Positions 51,593 through 60,471 of a DNA stretch of 64,000 nucleotides are shown one piece after another (the stretch's first letter is position 1; each line of letters opens with the position of its first letter). The stretch is from Thermoanaerobacterium sp. PSU-2 (GTDB lineage Bacteria; Bacillota; Thermoanaerobacteria; Thermoanaerobacterales; Thermoanaerobacteraceae): contig NZ_MSQD01000005.1 of the NCBI RefSeq assembly GCF_002102475.1, forward strand, positions 111,799 to 175,798, read 5' to 3'. The position numbers and the translations under genes are program-made. The notes below the pieces were generated by a model. The model searched no databases. It worked only from the letters and a program-made list of their open reading frames with translations, and was not told where the DNA came from.

Positions 51593-52339
51593 CTATTCCT
51601 CCTCTATCGAAGTTTTCCCGTATATACTTAAAAGCTCCTTTGTGTACTCTCCATTTTCTTCGTATACGTAAAGAGGCGGCATTATTGCCACACCACTTTT
51701 TGCGCCTTTTTTTGATTCCACTAAGACTAAATTGGGCTTTTCCCCAACATGCGGATGGACAAACCTCATTTTTTTAGGTTCTAAATTGCAAATCCGCAAA
51801 TTATAAACAATATCCACAATCCTATCCACTCTATGGACTAAAAAAAACTTGCCTCCAAACTTTAAAAGCTTTGACGCAACCTTTATGAAATCATGAAGTC
51901 CGCCATTTAACTCGTATCGCGATATGTTTTCACTTTCGCTATTTTTGTCAAATCCTGTGTTGCAGGGCATGTATGGGGGATTGGACGTCACAATATCGTA
52001 TTTTTCAATTCCCAATTTATCCACAACATTTCGAATATCATCGTTTATTATGTCTATTCTACCTTCAAGATTATTTAGATATACGTTTCTTATGGCAATA
52101 TCGGCAACTTCACTTTGTATTTCAACACCTACAATACGTGTATCTCTTGACTTGCCTGCTATCAAAATTGGTATGATGCCTGTTCCGCACCCTAAATCTA
52201 CAATCTTATCTCCTCTTTTTGTGTATACAAAGTTTGAAAGCAGCACAGCATCCATCCCAAATTTAAACATGTCTTCCCTCTGTATAAGCTTAAGCCCATT
52301 CAAATTCAAATCGTCAATTCTCTCGCCATCTTTTAGCAT
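51593..52339 (-). CDS. tRNA1(Val) adenine-37 N6-methyltransferase-like (TrmN6/YfiC group)
   Basis: 248 residues. SAM-binding VDLGCGTGIIPILIA and the N6-adenine motif NPPYMP are clear. The protein matches the TrmN6/YabB group that lies upstream of rsmI in many Firmicutes. The exact modified base is not certain in Firmicutes. Confidence 0.9.
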   Translation of the reverse strand: MLKDGERIDDLNLNGLKLIQREDMFKFGMDAVLLSNFVYTKRGDKIVDLGCGTGIIPILIAGKSRDTRIVGVEIQSEVADIAIRNVYLNNLEGRIDIINDDIRNVVDKLGIEKYDIVTSNPPYMPCNTGFDKNSESENISRYELNGGLHDFIKVASKLLKFGGKFFLVHRVDRIVDIVYNLRICNLEPKKMRFVHPHVGEKPNLVLVESKKGAKSGVAIMPPLYVYEENGEYTKELLSIYGKTSIEEE

Positions 52340-52455
52340 ATTACCACCTCGTTACAAATAATTTTACCATATCAATAAATTAATATAAATCGTATTGAAA
52401 AATAGATATAAGCAAAGTATACTATATAAAGAGTTTATGCATAGGGAGGAATGTG

Positions 52456-53679
52456 TTGGTGACGCATCCATTATTAGTGCCACATGTATCATCAGAAATA
52501 GGAACTTTAAAAGCAGTCGTACTGCACAGACCCGGAAAAGAATTAGAAAGGCTTACGCCTCAAAATTTGACAGAACTGCTTTTTGATGATATTCCATGGG
52601 TTAGAAAGATTCAAGAGGAACATGATGAATTTGCCAAAGTATTAAAAGATAACGGTATAACCGTTTTGTACGTAAAAGACCTTCTTCAGGATGTATTGAA
52701 AGATGACGCTATAAAAGAACAATTTATAATAGATCTTCTGAAGATAAATGGCATAACAAATACCGAAACAGAAAACTACCTTAAAGATTACCTTATGGAT
52801 TTAAGCTACAGTGATATTGCTGAAATTGCCATAAGCGGACTCGAAAAAGGAGATATTGACAATGTCATCCCAAAAGGCCTGGCTGAATTCATCTATGAAG
52901 AACACTATTTTTACATTAAGCCTGTGCCAAATATGTATTTTACCAGAGATCCCGGCGCAATGATAGATGGAGGATTTATGATAAGCTCCATGAAGTCTGC
53001 GGCGAGAAAACCTGAGACCCTCATAATGAAATACATATACAAAAACCACGATATTTTTAAGAAAAACGGCATTCCATGTTGGTACGACAACACCTATTTC
53101 CACTCTTTAGAAGGCGGAGATGTGCTTATACTAAGCGACAGAGTAATAGCAGTAGGATGCGGCGAAAGGACTACGCCACAAGCAATAGAAAGGCTTGCCC
53201 GCAATCTCTTTGAAGGCAATTCAACAGTAGAACACATCCTTGTCGTCCAGATTCCCATAAACAGATCATACATGCACCTTGATACTGTATTCACCATGGT
53301 AGATAAGGAAAGGTTCGTCTTCTACCCTGGAATAAAGAAAGATCTGCGAGTTTTTAGCATAATAAAGGATGATAAAGGTTTTTCAATTCAGAAAGAAAAA
53401 GACCTCCAAGACGCATTGAAATCTGCATTAAATCTCAGAAATATTGAAATAATACCTACAGGTGGTTTTAATGCCATAACGTCAGCACGGGAGCAGTGGA
53501 ACGACAGCACAAATACGCTTGCTATAGCGCCAGGCAAAGTCATCACATACTCCCGAAATGAATCATCAAATAAAATCATGAGGAAAGAAGGCATCGAGGT
53601 AATCGAGATCGAAGGTTCCGAACTATCAAGAGGCAGAGGCGGTCCAAGATGTATGAGCATGCCACTTTTGAGATATTAG
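52456..53679 (+). CDS. arcA: Arginine deiminase
   Basis: 407 residues from TTG 52456, six bases after GGAGG (GTG 52453 and GTG 52459 are alternatives). It hydrolyses arginine to citrulline and ammonia. Guanidino-modifying-enzyme motifs: VLHRPGKELERL, YFTRDPGAMI, the catalytic His region INRSYMHLDTVFTM, FNAITSAREQWNDS and the catalytic Cys in RGRGGPRCMSMPL. No arcB, arcC or antiporter gene is adjacent. Confidence 0.95.
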   Translation: MVTHPLLVPHVSSEIGTLKAVVLHRPGKELERLTPQNLTELLFDDIPWVRKIQEEHDEFAKVLKDNGITVLYVKDLLQDVLKDDAIKEQFIIDLLKINGITNTETENYLKDYLMDLSYSDIAEIAISGLEKGDIDNVIPKGLAEFIYEEHYFYIKPVPNMYFTRDPGAMIDGGFMISSMKSAARKPETLIMKYIYKNHDIFKKNGIPCWYDNTYFHSLEGGDVLILSDRVIAVGCGERTTPQAIERLARNLFEGNSTVEHILVVQIPINRSYMHLDTVFTMVDKERFVFYPGIKKDLRVFSIIKDDKGFSIQKEKDLQDALKSALNLRNIEIIPTGGFNAITSAREQWNDSTNTLAIAPGKVITYSRNESSNKIMRKEGIEVIEIEGSELSRGRGGPRCMSMPLLRY

Positions 53680-53700
53680 AGGGTTTTACCCTCTTTTTAA
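53678..53700 (+). terminator. Terminator after arcA
   Basis: AGAGGGT (53678-53684), loop TTT, ACCCTCT (53688-53694), then TTTT; it begins inside the stop codon. Confidence 0.75.
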
Positions 53701-53758
53701 TAATTTCTTAACATTTATGGTGTATAATAAATAAAAAACTATAGAGGGTGTGTTTCAC

Positions 53759-55942
53759 TTGAAGAAATTTATCACTGCTTTTATGCTTTTATTGATGACT
53801 TTGACTTTTATGCTGCCACAAAAAAGTTATGCTGATACAAGCAACAATAAAAAAGTAGTGCTTGTAATAATCGACAGGGTTAGTCTAAGTGACTATACAA
53901 AATACGACGCAAAAAACATTCAAAAGCTAATCAACAACGGTTCAGTTGGTCTTATGAATGTCAGAAATGCTGATGGTTACGTCGATGCATCTGGGTATTT
54001 GACATTTGGAACCGGCACAAGGGCAAGTGCTCATGACATCGGTCAAATAAGTCTTAATGTGAACGAAAAATATTCTTTCGGAACCGCGGGGGAAATTTAC
54101 AAGCTTAACACAGGAGATAACTATGGAAATGCAAACATAGTAAATATAGGCATATCAAACCTTATACAAAGCAGCAAAAGAGCCGACTACAAGATTACGC
54201 CTGGTCTTTTAGGACAACTGCTAAAGGATAACAACATTCCTACATACGTCTTTGGAAATTCTGATATAATAACAGACAGCTCAGTTTCATATAGAAGGTA
54301 TGGGGCGCTAATCGCCATGGATGAGAAAGGTACAGCATTTGGCGATGTCAGTGAAAATGTATTGAAGTACGATAGAAATAGCCCCTATTTTATTAGCACT
54401 GATTACAACAAAATCTTTGACTATTTTCAAAAATACGATAAAAATGGTGGATTCTTTGTAATCGACACTGGTGATACATCGAGAGTAGATAGCTATTCTT
54501 CCAACGTATCAGACCAATTGGCATCAAAATATGAAGAATACGCCATAAAAAACGCTGATGCATTCATAGGAAAGCTTCTAAAAAACTTGGATCCATCGAG
54601 GGATTTGCTTATAGTGGCGACGCCTTACCCTTCAAAAAGCGATATGTCTACTAACAATCTACTATCGCCAATAATAATCTATGGTCCCGGATACAACGGA
54701 CTTACAACATCTATCACAACAAAAAGAAATGGGATCATTACAAATTTAGATTTGGCGCCTACAATACTTAATTATTTCGGCATAAAGGCACCTGTAGAAA
54801 TGTTAGGACATCCCATAACGAACATAAAGACCCAAGACAAAGTAAATTACTTGGAAAATCTAAATGATAAAGTAGTGTCTATCTACACTGCACGACCCAT
54901 CGTCTTAAAAAGTTACGTAATTTTTCTAATCATAATTTTAATACTTTACCTGATTACGCTATTTCTAAAGATCAACTACTTAAAATACTTGAAACCTATA
55001 GTTTTAGGCGTGATGATCGTCCCTCTGTCGCTTTTGATTTTGTCCCTTTTTGGGCCTTTGACTGTGTATTCAAGCATGATCGCTTTGATACTTATAACAA
55101 TAGCTTTATTGCTTATAATAAAACTTTTTGCTAAAGATGAACTTAATATGCTAATAGTGATAAGCCTTTTAACTGCTTTGACAATTACGGTTGACATTTT
55201 TACAGGAGCACATCTGATGAAAGGCTCTATTTTAGGATATGACGTCATAGCAGGTGCCAGATTTTACGGAATAGGCAATGAATACATGGGTGTTCTAATA
55301 GGATCCACAATAATGGGAATAATGACATACATCCAAAAGTATGACACGAGAATAAACAAATTATTAGGAGTGCTCTTATTCGCGGCAGTTTTCATGTTGA
55401 TGGTATTGCCACAGTATGGTGCAAAAATTGGCGGATTTATAACAGGATTTATGGCATTTGGCGTAACGCTTTTGCTTATGTCAGAAATCAAAGTCAACTA
55501 CAAAAGTTTGCTGATTTTATTCATAAGCATGGCTGTCCTTCTAACGCTTATGTTTGTAGCATCAATGTTTATGGGCACTGTAACGCATATGGCGCAAACT
55601 GCTTTGATTGTTAAAAACGAAGGAATAATGGCTTTATACAAGATATTTGCCCGCAAATTAGACATGGAATTGACATTAATAAGATACACAATATGGTCGT
55701 GGGTTCTAATCATAACCATAATGAGCTTGTTTATCTTGTCATACAAGCCTACAGGAATACTTAAAAACATATTTAAGAAAAATAAATATATCTACTATGG
55801 CTTTTTTGGCAGCATTGTAGGAATGCTTTTTGCGCTGGCATTTAACGATGCTGGAATCGTGGCTGCTTCCACAATGTGCATATATGCATTTCCTCCAATA
55901 CTGATAATGTTGGAAAGAGAAATAAAACATAATGAAATTTAG
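53759..55942 (+). CDS. Exported alkaline-phosphatase-like membrane protein, unknown substrate
   Basis: 727 residues from TTG 53759. Signal peptide (KKFITAFMLLLMTLTFMLPQKSYA) leads into a ~350-residue exterior domain: VVLVIIDRVSLSDYTKYDAKNIQKLI (the metal-binding Asp of the alkaline phosphatase superfamily), DGYVDASGYLTFGTGTRAS near the nucleophile position, FVIDTGDTSRVD, LLIVATPYPSKSD and LAPTILNYFGIKAPVEMLGHPI. The second half (about 380-727) has some nine or ten helices. The HxxH-type ligand set of classical phosphatases is not fully present, so catalysis is uncertain. A family of Firmicute proteins of this shape exists; the function is unknown. It lies directly upstream of the TauE/SafE gene. 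Confidence 0.75.
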   Translation: MKKFITAFMLLLMTLTFMLPQKSYADTSNNKKVVLVIIDRVSLSDYTKYDAKNIQKLINNGSVGLMNVRNADGYVDASGYLTFGTGTRASAHDIGQISLNVNEKYSFGTAGEIYKLNTGDNYGNANIVNIGISNLIQSSKRADYKITPGLLGQLLKDNNIPTYVFGNSDIITDSSVSYRRYGALIAMDEKGTAFGDVSENVLKYDRNSPYFISTDYNKIFDYFQKYDKNGGFFVIDTGDTSRVDSYSSNVSDQLASKYEEYAIKNADAFIGKLLKNLDPSRDLLIVATPYPSKSDMSTNNLLSPIIIYGPGYNGLTTSITTKRNGIITNLDLAPTILNYFGIKAPVEMLGHPITNIKTQDKVNYLENLNDKVVSIYTARPIVLKSYVIFLIIILILYLITLFLKINYLKYLKPIVLGVMIVPLSLLILSLFGPLTVYSSMIALILITIALLLIIKLFAKDELNMLIVISLLTALTITVDIFTGAHLMKGSILGYDVIAGARFYGIGNEYMGVLIGSTIMGIMTYIQKYDTRINKLLGVLLFAAVFMLMVLPQYGAKIGGFITGFMAFGVTLLLMSEIKVNYKSLLILFISMAVLLTLMFVASMFMGTVTHMAQTALIVKNEGIMALYKIFARKLDMELTLIRYTIWSWVLIITIMSLFILSYKPTGILKNIFKKNKYIYYGFFGSIVGMLFALAFNDAGIVAASTMCIYAFPPILIMLEREIKHNEI

Positions 55943-55953
55943 GAGATGATAAA

Positions 55954-56787
55954 GTGATATTGACATCATCAATTATACTTCTCATATCAATTGTAGCTGG
56001 AGTATTTGGAGCTCTTTTAGGATTAGGCGGTGGCATAATAGTAATACCAATGCTTACACTTCTCTTAGGAGTAAACATAAAATACGCCATTGGCGCCAGC
56101 ATCGTATCCGTCATCGCCACGTCCAGCGGTGCTGCTGTAACGTATGTAAGAGATAAAATCACTAATTTAAGGATAGGAATGTTTTTAGAGATAGCTACCA
56201 CGACAGGGGCTTTGACAGGCGCTTTTATCGCAGGACTCATAAGCTCAAAATACCTTTATATTATCTTTGGCCTTCTTCTTCTATATTCGGCTTTTACTAT
56301 GTTAAAAAAGCGAAATGAAGAATTGCCTGTAGGTGTGGTATCACAGCCTATAGCAAAAAAATTGAAATTAGAAGGTTCTTACTACGATAAAGTCCTTAAA
56401 AAAGAGATACAGTACAATGTCACCGGTGTAAACAAAGGATTTGGCATGATGTACATAGCTGGTGTAATATCAGGACTTTTAGGAATCGGAAGCGGCATTT
56501 TTAAAGTAATGGCAATGGACCTATTTATGAGACTGCCAATGAAAGTCTCAACTGCCACCAGCAATTTTATGATCGGTGTTACTGCAGCCGCCAGTGCTGG
56601 AGTATACCTTGTAAGAGGCGATATAGATCCAAAGATAGCTGGTCCTGTGGCACTTGGAGTACTTGTAGGTGCAACACTGGGTACAAAAATCATGACAAAT
56701 ATGAAAAGCACAACCATAAGGAAAATATTTATACCTGTCTTAGCTTATGTTTCCATCGAAATGCTTCTTAAAGGATTGGGGGTATAA
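55954..56787 (+). CDS. TauE/SafE family permease
   Basis: 277 residues from GTG 55954 (AGGAG ribosome site), about eight helices. TauE motifs: IVAGVFGALLGLGGGIIVIPMLTLLLG and GVISGLLGIGSGIFKVMAMDLF repeat the family's GxxxGxGGG pattern in the two halves. A ~40-residue cytoplasmic insert (KLKLEGSYYDKVLKKEIQYNV) is unusual. Likely exports small sulfonates or sulfite-related anions; substrate is not shown. Confidence 0.88.
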   Translation: MILTSSIILLISIVAGVFGALLGLGGGIIVIPMLTLLLGVNIKYAIGASIVSVIATSSGAAVTYVRDKITNLRIGMFLEIATTTGALTGAFIAGLISSKYLYIIFGLLLLYSAFTMLKKRNEELPVGVVSQPIAKKLKLEGSYYDKVLKKEIQYNVTGVNKGFGMMYIAGVISGLLGIGSGIFKVMAMDLFMRLPMKVSTATSNFMIGVTAAASAGVYLVRGDIDPKIAGPVALGVLVGATLGTKIMTNMKSTTIRKIFIPVLAYVSIEMLLKGLGV

Positions 56788-56790
56788 GCC

Positions 56791-57165
56791 GTGGAAGAAA
56801 GAAAAAATCAAAATGAGAAAATAGAAAACATGGAGATAATAATAAGCAAAACATTGAGGGCAGGAGTTTTATTAAGTGCTTTAATCATTCTCATCGGTTT
56901 AATCCTATTTTTTGCGACAAAAAGCAGCGGCTACCCTGCAAACACATACCCTACATCTGTTATAGCAATAATTAAAGGGCTAATGTCTCTAAAGCCTTAC
57001 GCCATAATCATGACAGGACTTTTAGTGCTGATTCTAACTCCCGTATTTCGCGTGGGAGTATCTATCATCACATTTCTTCAAGAAAAAGACTATATGTATG
57101 TATACATAACATCGGCAGTTTTTATTATTCTGATATTAAGCTTTGTGTTAGGCAAAGTAGAATAA
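56791..57165 (+). CDS. DUF1634 membrane protein
   Basis: 124 residues with three helices (VLLSALIILIGLILFFA, IIMTGLLVLILTPVFRVGVSII, YVYITSAVFIILILSFVL). Members of DUF1634 are regularly encoded beside TauE/SafE permeases and may act with them. It starts at GTG, three bases after the permease stop. A terminator follows. Confidence 0.85.
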   Translation: MEERKNQNEKIENMEIIISKTLRAGVLLSALIILIGLILFFATKSSGYPANTYPTSVIAIIKGLMSLKPYAIIMTGLLVLILTPVFRVGVSIITFLQEKDYMYVYITSAVFIILILSFVLGKVE

Positions 57166-57195
57166 AAAATAGAGGTAAAACCTCTATTTTTTTAT
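57166..57195. terminator. Terminator after the DUF1634 gene
   Basis: AAAATAGAGG (57166-57175), loop TAAAA, CCTCTATTTT (57181-57190), then TTT; it also serves the convergent yaaT-like gene. Confidence 0.8.
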
Positions 57196-58076
57196 TCTGC
57201 AAAATCGCTTCCCAGTATTTCCTCATAAATCTCAGAAATCTCATCTTTTTTATCGTCTTGGCTTTCTTCTATGACAATGACATCTTCTGGGTCGTACTCT
57301 TTCGTTATCTCTATTCCCTCAGCATTTTTCATCTTTACCTTAAGTTTTTTTCTTACAACGTCAACTTCTGCTACCCTCATCTCTTTGTCATCGACTTTTA
57401 TAAGGCTTCCTACAGAAGGCAGTTCTGATCTAACTTCTTCGTAAGTATCCTGCTCATATTTTAGGCAACACATTAATCTGCCACACAACCCTGAGATTTT
57501 AGTAGGGTTAAGGGAAAGATTCTGATCCTTCGCCATCTTAATCGATACAGGCTCGAAATCCCCTAAAAATGTCACACAGCAAAGAGGTCTGCCACAAGGA
57601 CCTAAACCGCCTACAATCTTTGACTCGTCCCTTACACCTATTTGCCTAAGCTCTATTCTCGTTTTAAAAACTGCAGCAAGGTCTTTTACAAGATCTCTAA
57701 AATCTATCCTTCCATCAGCAGTAAAGTAAAAGATTATCTTGTTGTTGTCAAAAGTGTACTCAACATCTATTAACTTCATGTCAAGGTTATGCTCTTTTAT
57801 CATGTCCAAGCAGACGCCAAATGCTTCCGCTTCACAGGCTCTATTCTCCTTGTAATGCTCATAGTCCTCATCTGTCGCAATCCTAAGAACCATTTTAAGA
57901 GGAGCTATAATCTCGTCGTCGTCAACTTCTCGTTTGCCTACAACGACTTCGCCAAACTCTACTCCTCTGGCTGTCTCTACTATGACATTGTCACCCACAT
58001 TTATAGGCAAATCACCTGGATCGAAGTAATATATCTTACCGGCTTTTTTAAACCGAACTCCTACAACTGTATACAA
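57192..58076 (-). CDS. ricT: PSP1-family protein RicT/YaaT
   Basis: 294 residues. The PSP1 domain is clear: VIVETARGVEFGEVVVGKREV, FTADGRIDFRDLVKDLA and the Cys-rich CGRPLCCVTFLGDF ... SGLCGRLMCCLKYE. In Bacillus, RicT (YaaT) forms a [4Fe-4S]-carrying complex with RicA and RicF that helps RNase Y process mRNA. It ends the holB/yaaR/yaaQ/tmk block. Confidence 0.93.
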   Translation of the reverse strand: MYTVVGVRFKKAGKIYYFDPGDLPINVGDNVIVETARGVEFGEVVVGKREVDDDEIIAPLKMVLRIATDEDYEHYKENRACEAEAFGVCLDMIKEHNLDMKLIDVEYTFDNNKIIFYFTADGRIDFRDLVKDLAAVFKTRIELRQIGVRDESKIVGGLGPCGRPLCCVTFLGDFEPVSIKMAKDQNLSLNPTKISGLCGRLMCCLKYEQDTYEEVRSELPSVGSLIKVDDKEMRVAEVDVVRKKLKVKMKNAEGIEITKEYDPEDVIVIEESQDDKKDEISEIYEEILGSDFAE

Positions 58077-58087
58077 AATAAAACCTC

Positions 58088-59047
58088 CTAAATGCTTAAG
58101 AGAAATTTTTCAATGGCCATTTGGTAATTAACGTTTGACTTAAGATTGAATATGAGATCTTCTATCTCATTTATTATATTATTAAGCTTAGCCCCTGTCA
58201 AATCATTCGAAATTGCTTTAATTTTATCTAGCATATCTTTGTTTATAATGCTTTCTTCATCACGGAAGTTTAAAACCATAATATCCCTCACGTAAGAAAC
58301 CATTATATCAATTACATCATCTATCATTTCTCTGTTTTCATCGAAAAATCTAAAGCTATCAAGCCTTAATGCCTTATCACTGCTTACTAAACTTCGTAAT
58401 ACATCTCCAACTTCAAGCCTTATAGTTGAATACTTCTCATCGGTCAACAAGTCCGCCTTGCCATAATTGCCGCAAGCAACAGACGAAATCTTTTTGGCTT
58501 CACTTGCATCGACATTTTTCTCATTTATAAGATAATCCTCTATAACATCATCCGATTCTCTATTAAACCTTATTATCTCGCATCTTGATACAATTGTAGG
58601 CAAAAGGCCGTCCATTTTAGACGCTGTCAATATAAACAGAACATGCAAAGGAGGTTCCTCTAAAGTCTTTAAAATGCTGTTTTGAGATTGCTCTGTCATT
58701 TTCTCAGCTTCTTTTATTACAAAAATTTTCTTATATGAATTGTACGGTTTAATATAGGCATTGCTTATGACAGTATTTCTCAATGTGTCTACTTTTATTG
58801 AGCCTCCCACAGGCTCTATAAAGAAAATATCAGGGTGATTGCCTGATACAAATTGAACGCATGAATGGCAGCTGAAGCATGGCTTAGGATTTCTAACGCA
58901 ATTTACCATCATGGCAAAATACTTTGCCATGTACTCTTTCCCCAACCCACTTTCTCCAACAAAAAGATACGCATTTGCTATTTTCCCTGAATTTATGATC
59001 TTATCAAACAATTCTAAAATATTTTTGTGACCGTAAATTTTGTGCAT
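58088..59047 (-). CDS. holB: DNA polymerase III delta-prime subunit
   Basis: 319 residues. Clamp-loader fold with GESGLGKEYMAKYFA at the P-loop position, the zinc finger CVRNPKPCFSCHSC and LKTLEEPPLHVLFILT. The P-loop deviates (GKE), as is normal for delta-prime, which does not hydrolyse ATP. Confidence 0.94.
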   Translation of the reverse strand: MHKIYGHKNILELFDKIINSGKIANAYLFVGESGLGKEYMAKYFAMMVNCVRNPKPCFSCHSCVQFVSGNHPDIFFIEPVGGSIKVDTLRNTVISNAYIKPYNSYKKIFVIKEAEKMTEQSQNSILKTLEEPPLHVLFILTASKMDGLLPTIVSRCEIIRFNRESDDVIEDYLINEKNVDASEAKKISSVACGNYGKADLLTDEKYSTIRLEVGDVLRSLVSSDKALRLDSFRFFDENREMIDDVIDIMVSYVRDIMVLNFRDEESIINKDMLDKIKAISNDLTGAKLNNIINEIEDLIFNLKSNVNYQMAIEKFLLSI

Positions 59048-59057
59048 GAAGCTTCAC

Positions 59058-59501
59058 CTACGAATATATATCTATCAACAATCCTCTGATCTCCTCAATA
59101 GCGCTTAAAATATCAAGATTCTTCTTGTTTCCCTCTAAAAACTCCCGCGTCATAGTTTCAAGTTTATCATTCACTTTTTCAACAATAGTGTAGATTTTTT
59201 TTCGTCCACTTAGATTTATTGACTCTCTTTTGCTTTTTTGAAACATGCCATTTAAAGACTTCTGCAAGAACTCTTTAACTTTTCTCTTGTAAACCATAAG
59301 GTTATCCAAGTTCATTTCATCTTTTAATTTTTCAGCAGCATCGTCAATATCATTAAGCATCTTATTTAACATGCTTTCTTCTACTTTGCTTATTTCACTG
59401 TCAAAAATGTCTTCAAATTTTAAGGCAGAAGTCCTTTCACCTCTATCATCTTTTTCATAGCCTGTCATTATTTTATTTGAATTTATCTCTTGTATCTTCA
59501 T
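59058..59501 (-). CDS. YaaR-family (DUF327) protein
   Basis: 147 residues from ATG 59501 after AGGTG. The family-typical charged helical pattern (FEDIFDSEISKVEESMLNKMLNDIDDAAEKLKDEMNLDNLMVYKRKVKEFLQKSL ... KKIYTIVEKVNDKLETMTREFLEG) is visible. Function unknown; conserved between yaaQ and holB. Confidence 0.88.
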   Translation of the reverse strand: MKIQEINSNKIMTGYEKDDRGERTSALKFEDIFDSEISKVEESMLNKMLNDIDDAAEKLKDEMNLDNLMVYKRKVKEFLQKSLNGMFQKSKRESINLSGRKKIYTIVEKVNDKLETMTREFLEGNKKNLDILSAIEEIRGLLIDIYS

Positions 59502-59510
59502 GCAAAACAC

Positions 59511-59840
59511 CTATATCCTGAAAAATTTTTCTACATCTATGGCAAAAACTGTAGCTCCGCCGATAGAAACTTCAACAGGCTGTGGTATAAATATATCAGT
59601 GGCTCCTCCCATAGGAGTCGGAGATGTGATTATTCTGTCCCTAGTTTTACACTTCTTTTCAATCACTTCAATAGCATCATCCAGCTTATCATCTTCTACA
59701 CCTATCATAAGTGTCGTATTGCCAGATCTTAAAAATCCACCCGTAGAAGCAACTCTTGTAAAGCTGAAGCCTTTTTCCGTAAGACCATCCATAAGCCTTC
59801 TTACGTCTTCGTCTTGTACTATGGCAAATATCAGTTTCAC
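59511..59840 (-). CDS. darA: Cyclic di-AMP receptor, YaaQ/DarA family
   Basis: 109 residues, PII-like fold: KLIFAIVQDEDVRRLMDGLTEKGFSFTRVASTGGFLRSGNTTLMIGVEDDKLDD. These proteins bind cyclic di-AMP in Bacillus (DarA/PstA). Target unknown. It follows tmk with a 13-base gap. Confidence 0.94.
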   Translation of the reverse strand: MKLIFAIVQDEDVRRLMDGLTEKGFSFTRVASTGGFLRSGNTTLMIGVEDDKLDDAIEVIEKKCKTRDRIITSPTPMGGATDIFIPQPVEVSIGGATVFAIDVEKFFRI

Positions 59841-59853
59841 TTTTTTCCCCTCC

Positions 59854-60471
59854 TTAAATAATTTTGCTTACTTCAGCAATTATAGCCTTTTGTATATAGT
59901 AAATATCATGCGTAGCATCTACAATAAAGTACCTGTCTGGCCTTGACTTAATAAGATTCATATATCCCTCATAGACTTTTTCATGAAATTCTGCATCTTC
60001 TATCTCCAAGCGATCCTTGTCTTTTCTTCTGTCGATTCTCATTAAGGTATCTTTAGGCTTTATATCTAAGTACACAGTTAAATCAGGTACAAGTCCATCT
60101 ATGGCGATACTGTTAATCTCCTCTACAACCTCTACTCCAAGTCCTCTCGCGTATCCTTGGTATACAATAGAGCTGTCAACAAATCTGTCCAAAATAACTA
60201 TTTTCCCATCATTTAATGACGGTATTATGACCTCTTTTACAAGCTCTGCACGAGATGCCGCATAAAGAAGTGCTTCCGCAGATGGGACTATATTATTTTT
60301 TTTGTCAAGAAGTATTTCTCTGATTTTCTCGCCTATTGCTGTACCTCCAGGCTCTCTTAAAACAACAATATCTCGTCCAATCTCCAAAAGGTATTTTTTA
60401 AGCAGATTTATCTGCGTAGTCTTCCCACTGCCATCTATTCCTTCAAACGTTATGAGTTTTCCTCTGTACAT
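59854..60471 (-). CDS. tmk: Thymidylate kinase
   Basis: 205 residues. P-loop FEGIDGSGKTTQINL, DR motif ILDRFVDSSIVYQGYARGL, LID region DRRKDKDRLEIED. It phosphorylates dTMP to dTDP. The start overlaps the decarboxylase stop by one base. Confidence 0.96.
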   Translation of the reverse strand: MYRGKLITFEGIDGSGKTTQINLLKKYLLEIGRDIVVLREPGGTAIGEKIREILLDKKNNIVPSAEALLYAASRAELVKEVIIPSLNDGKIVILDRFVDSSIVYQGYARGLGVEVVEEINSIAIDGLVPDLTVYLDIKPKDTLMRIDRRKDKDRLEIEDAEFHEKVYEGYMNLIKSRPDRYFIVDATHDIYYIQKAIIAEVSKII

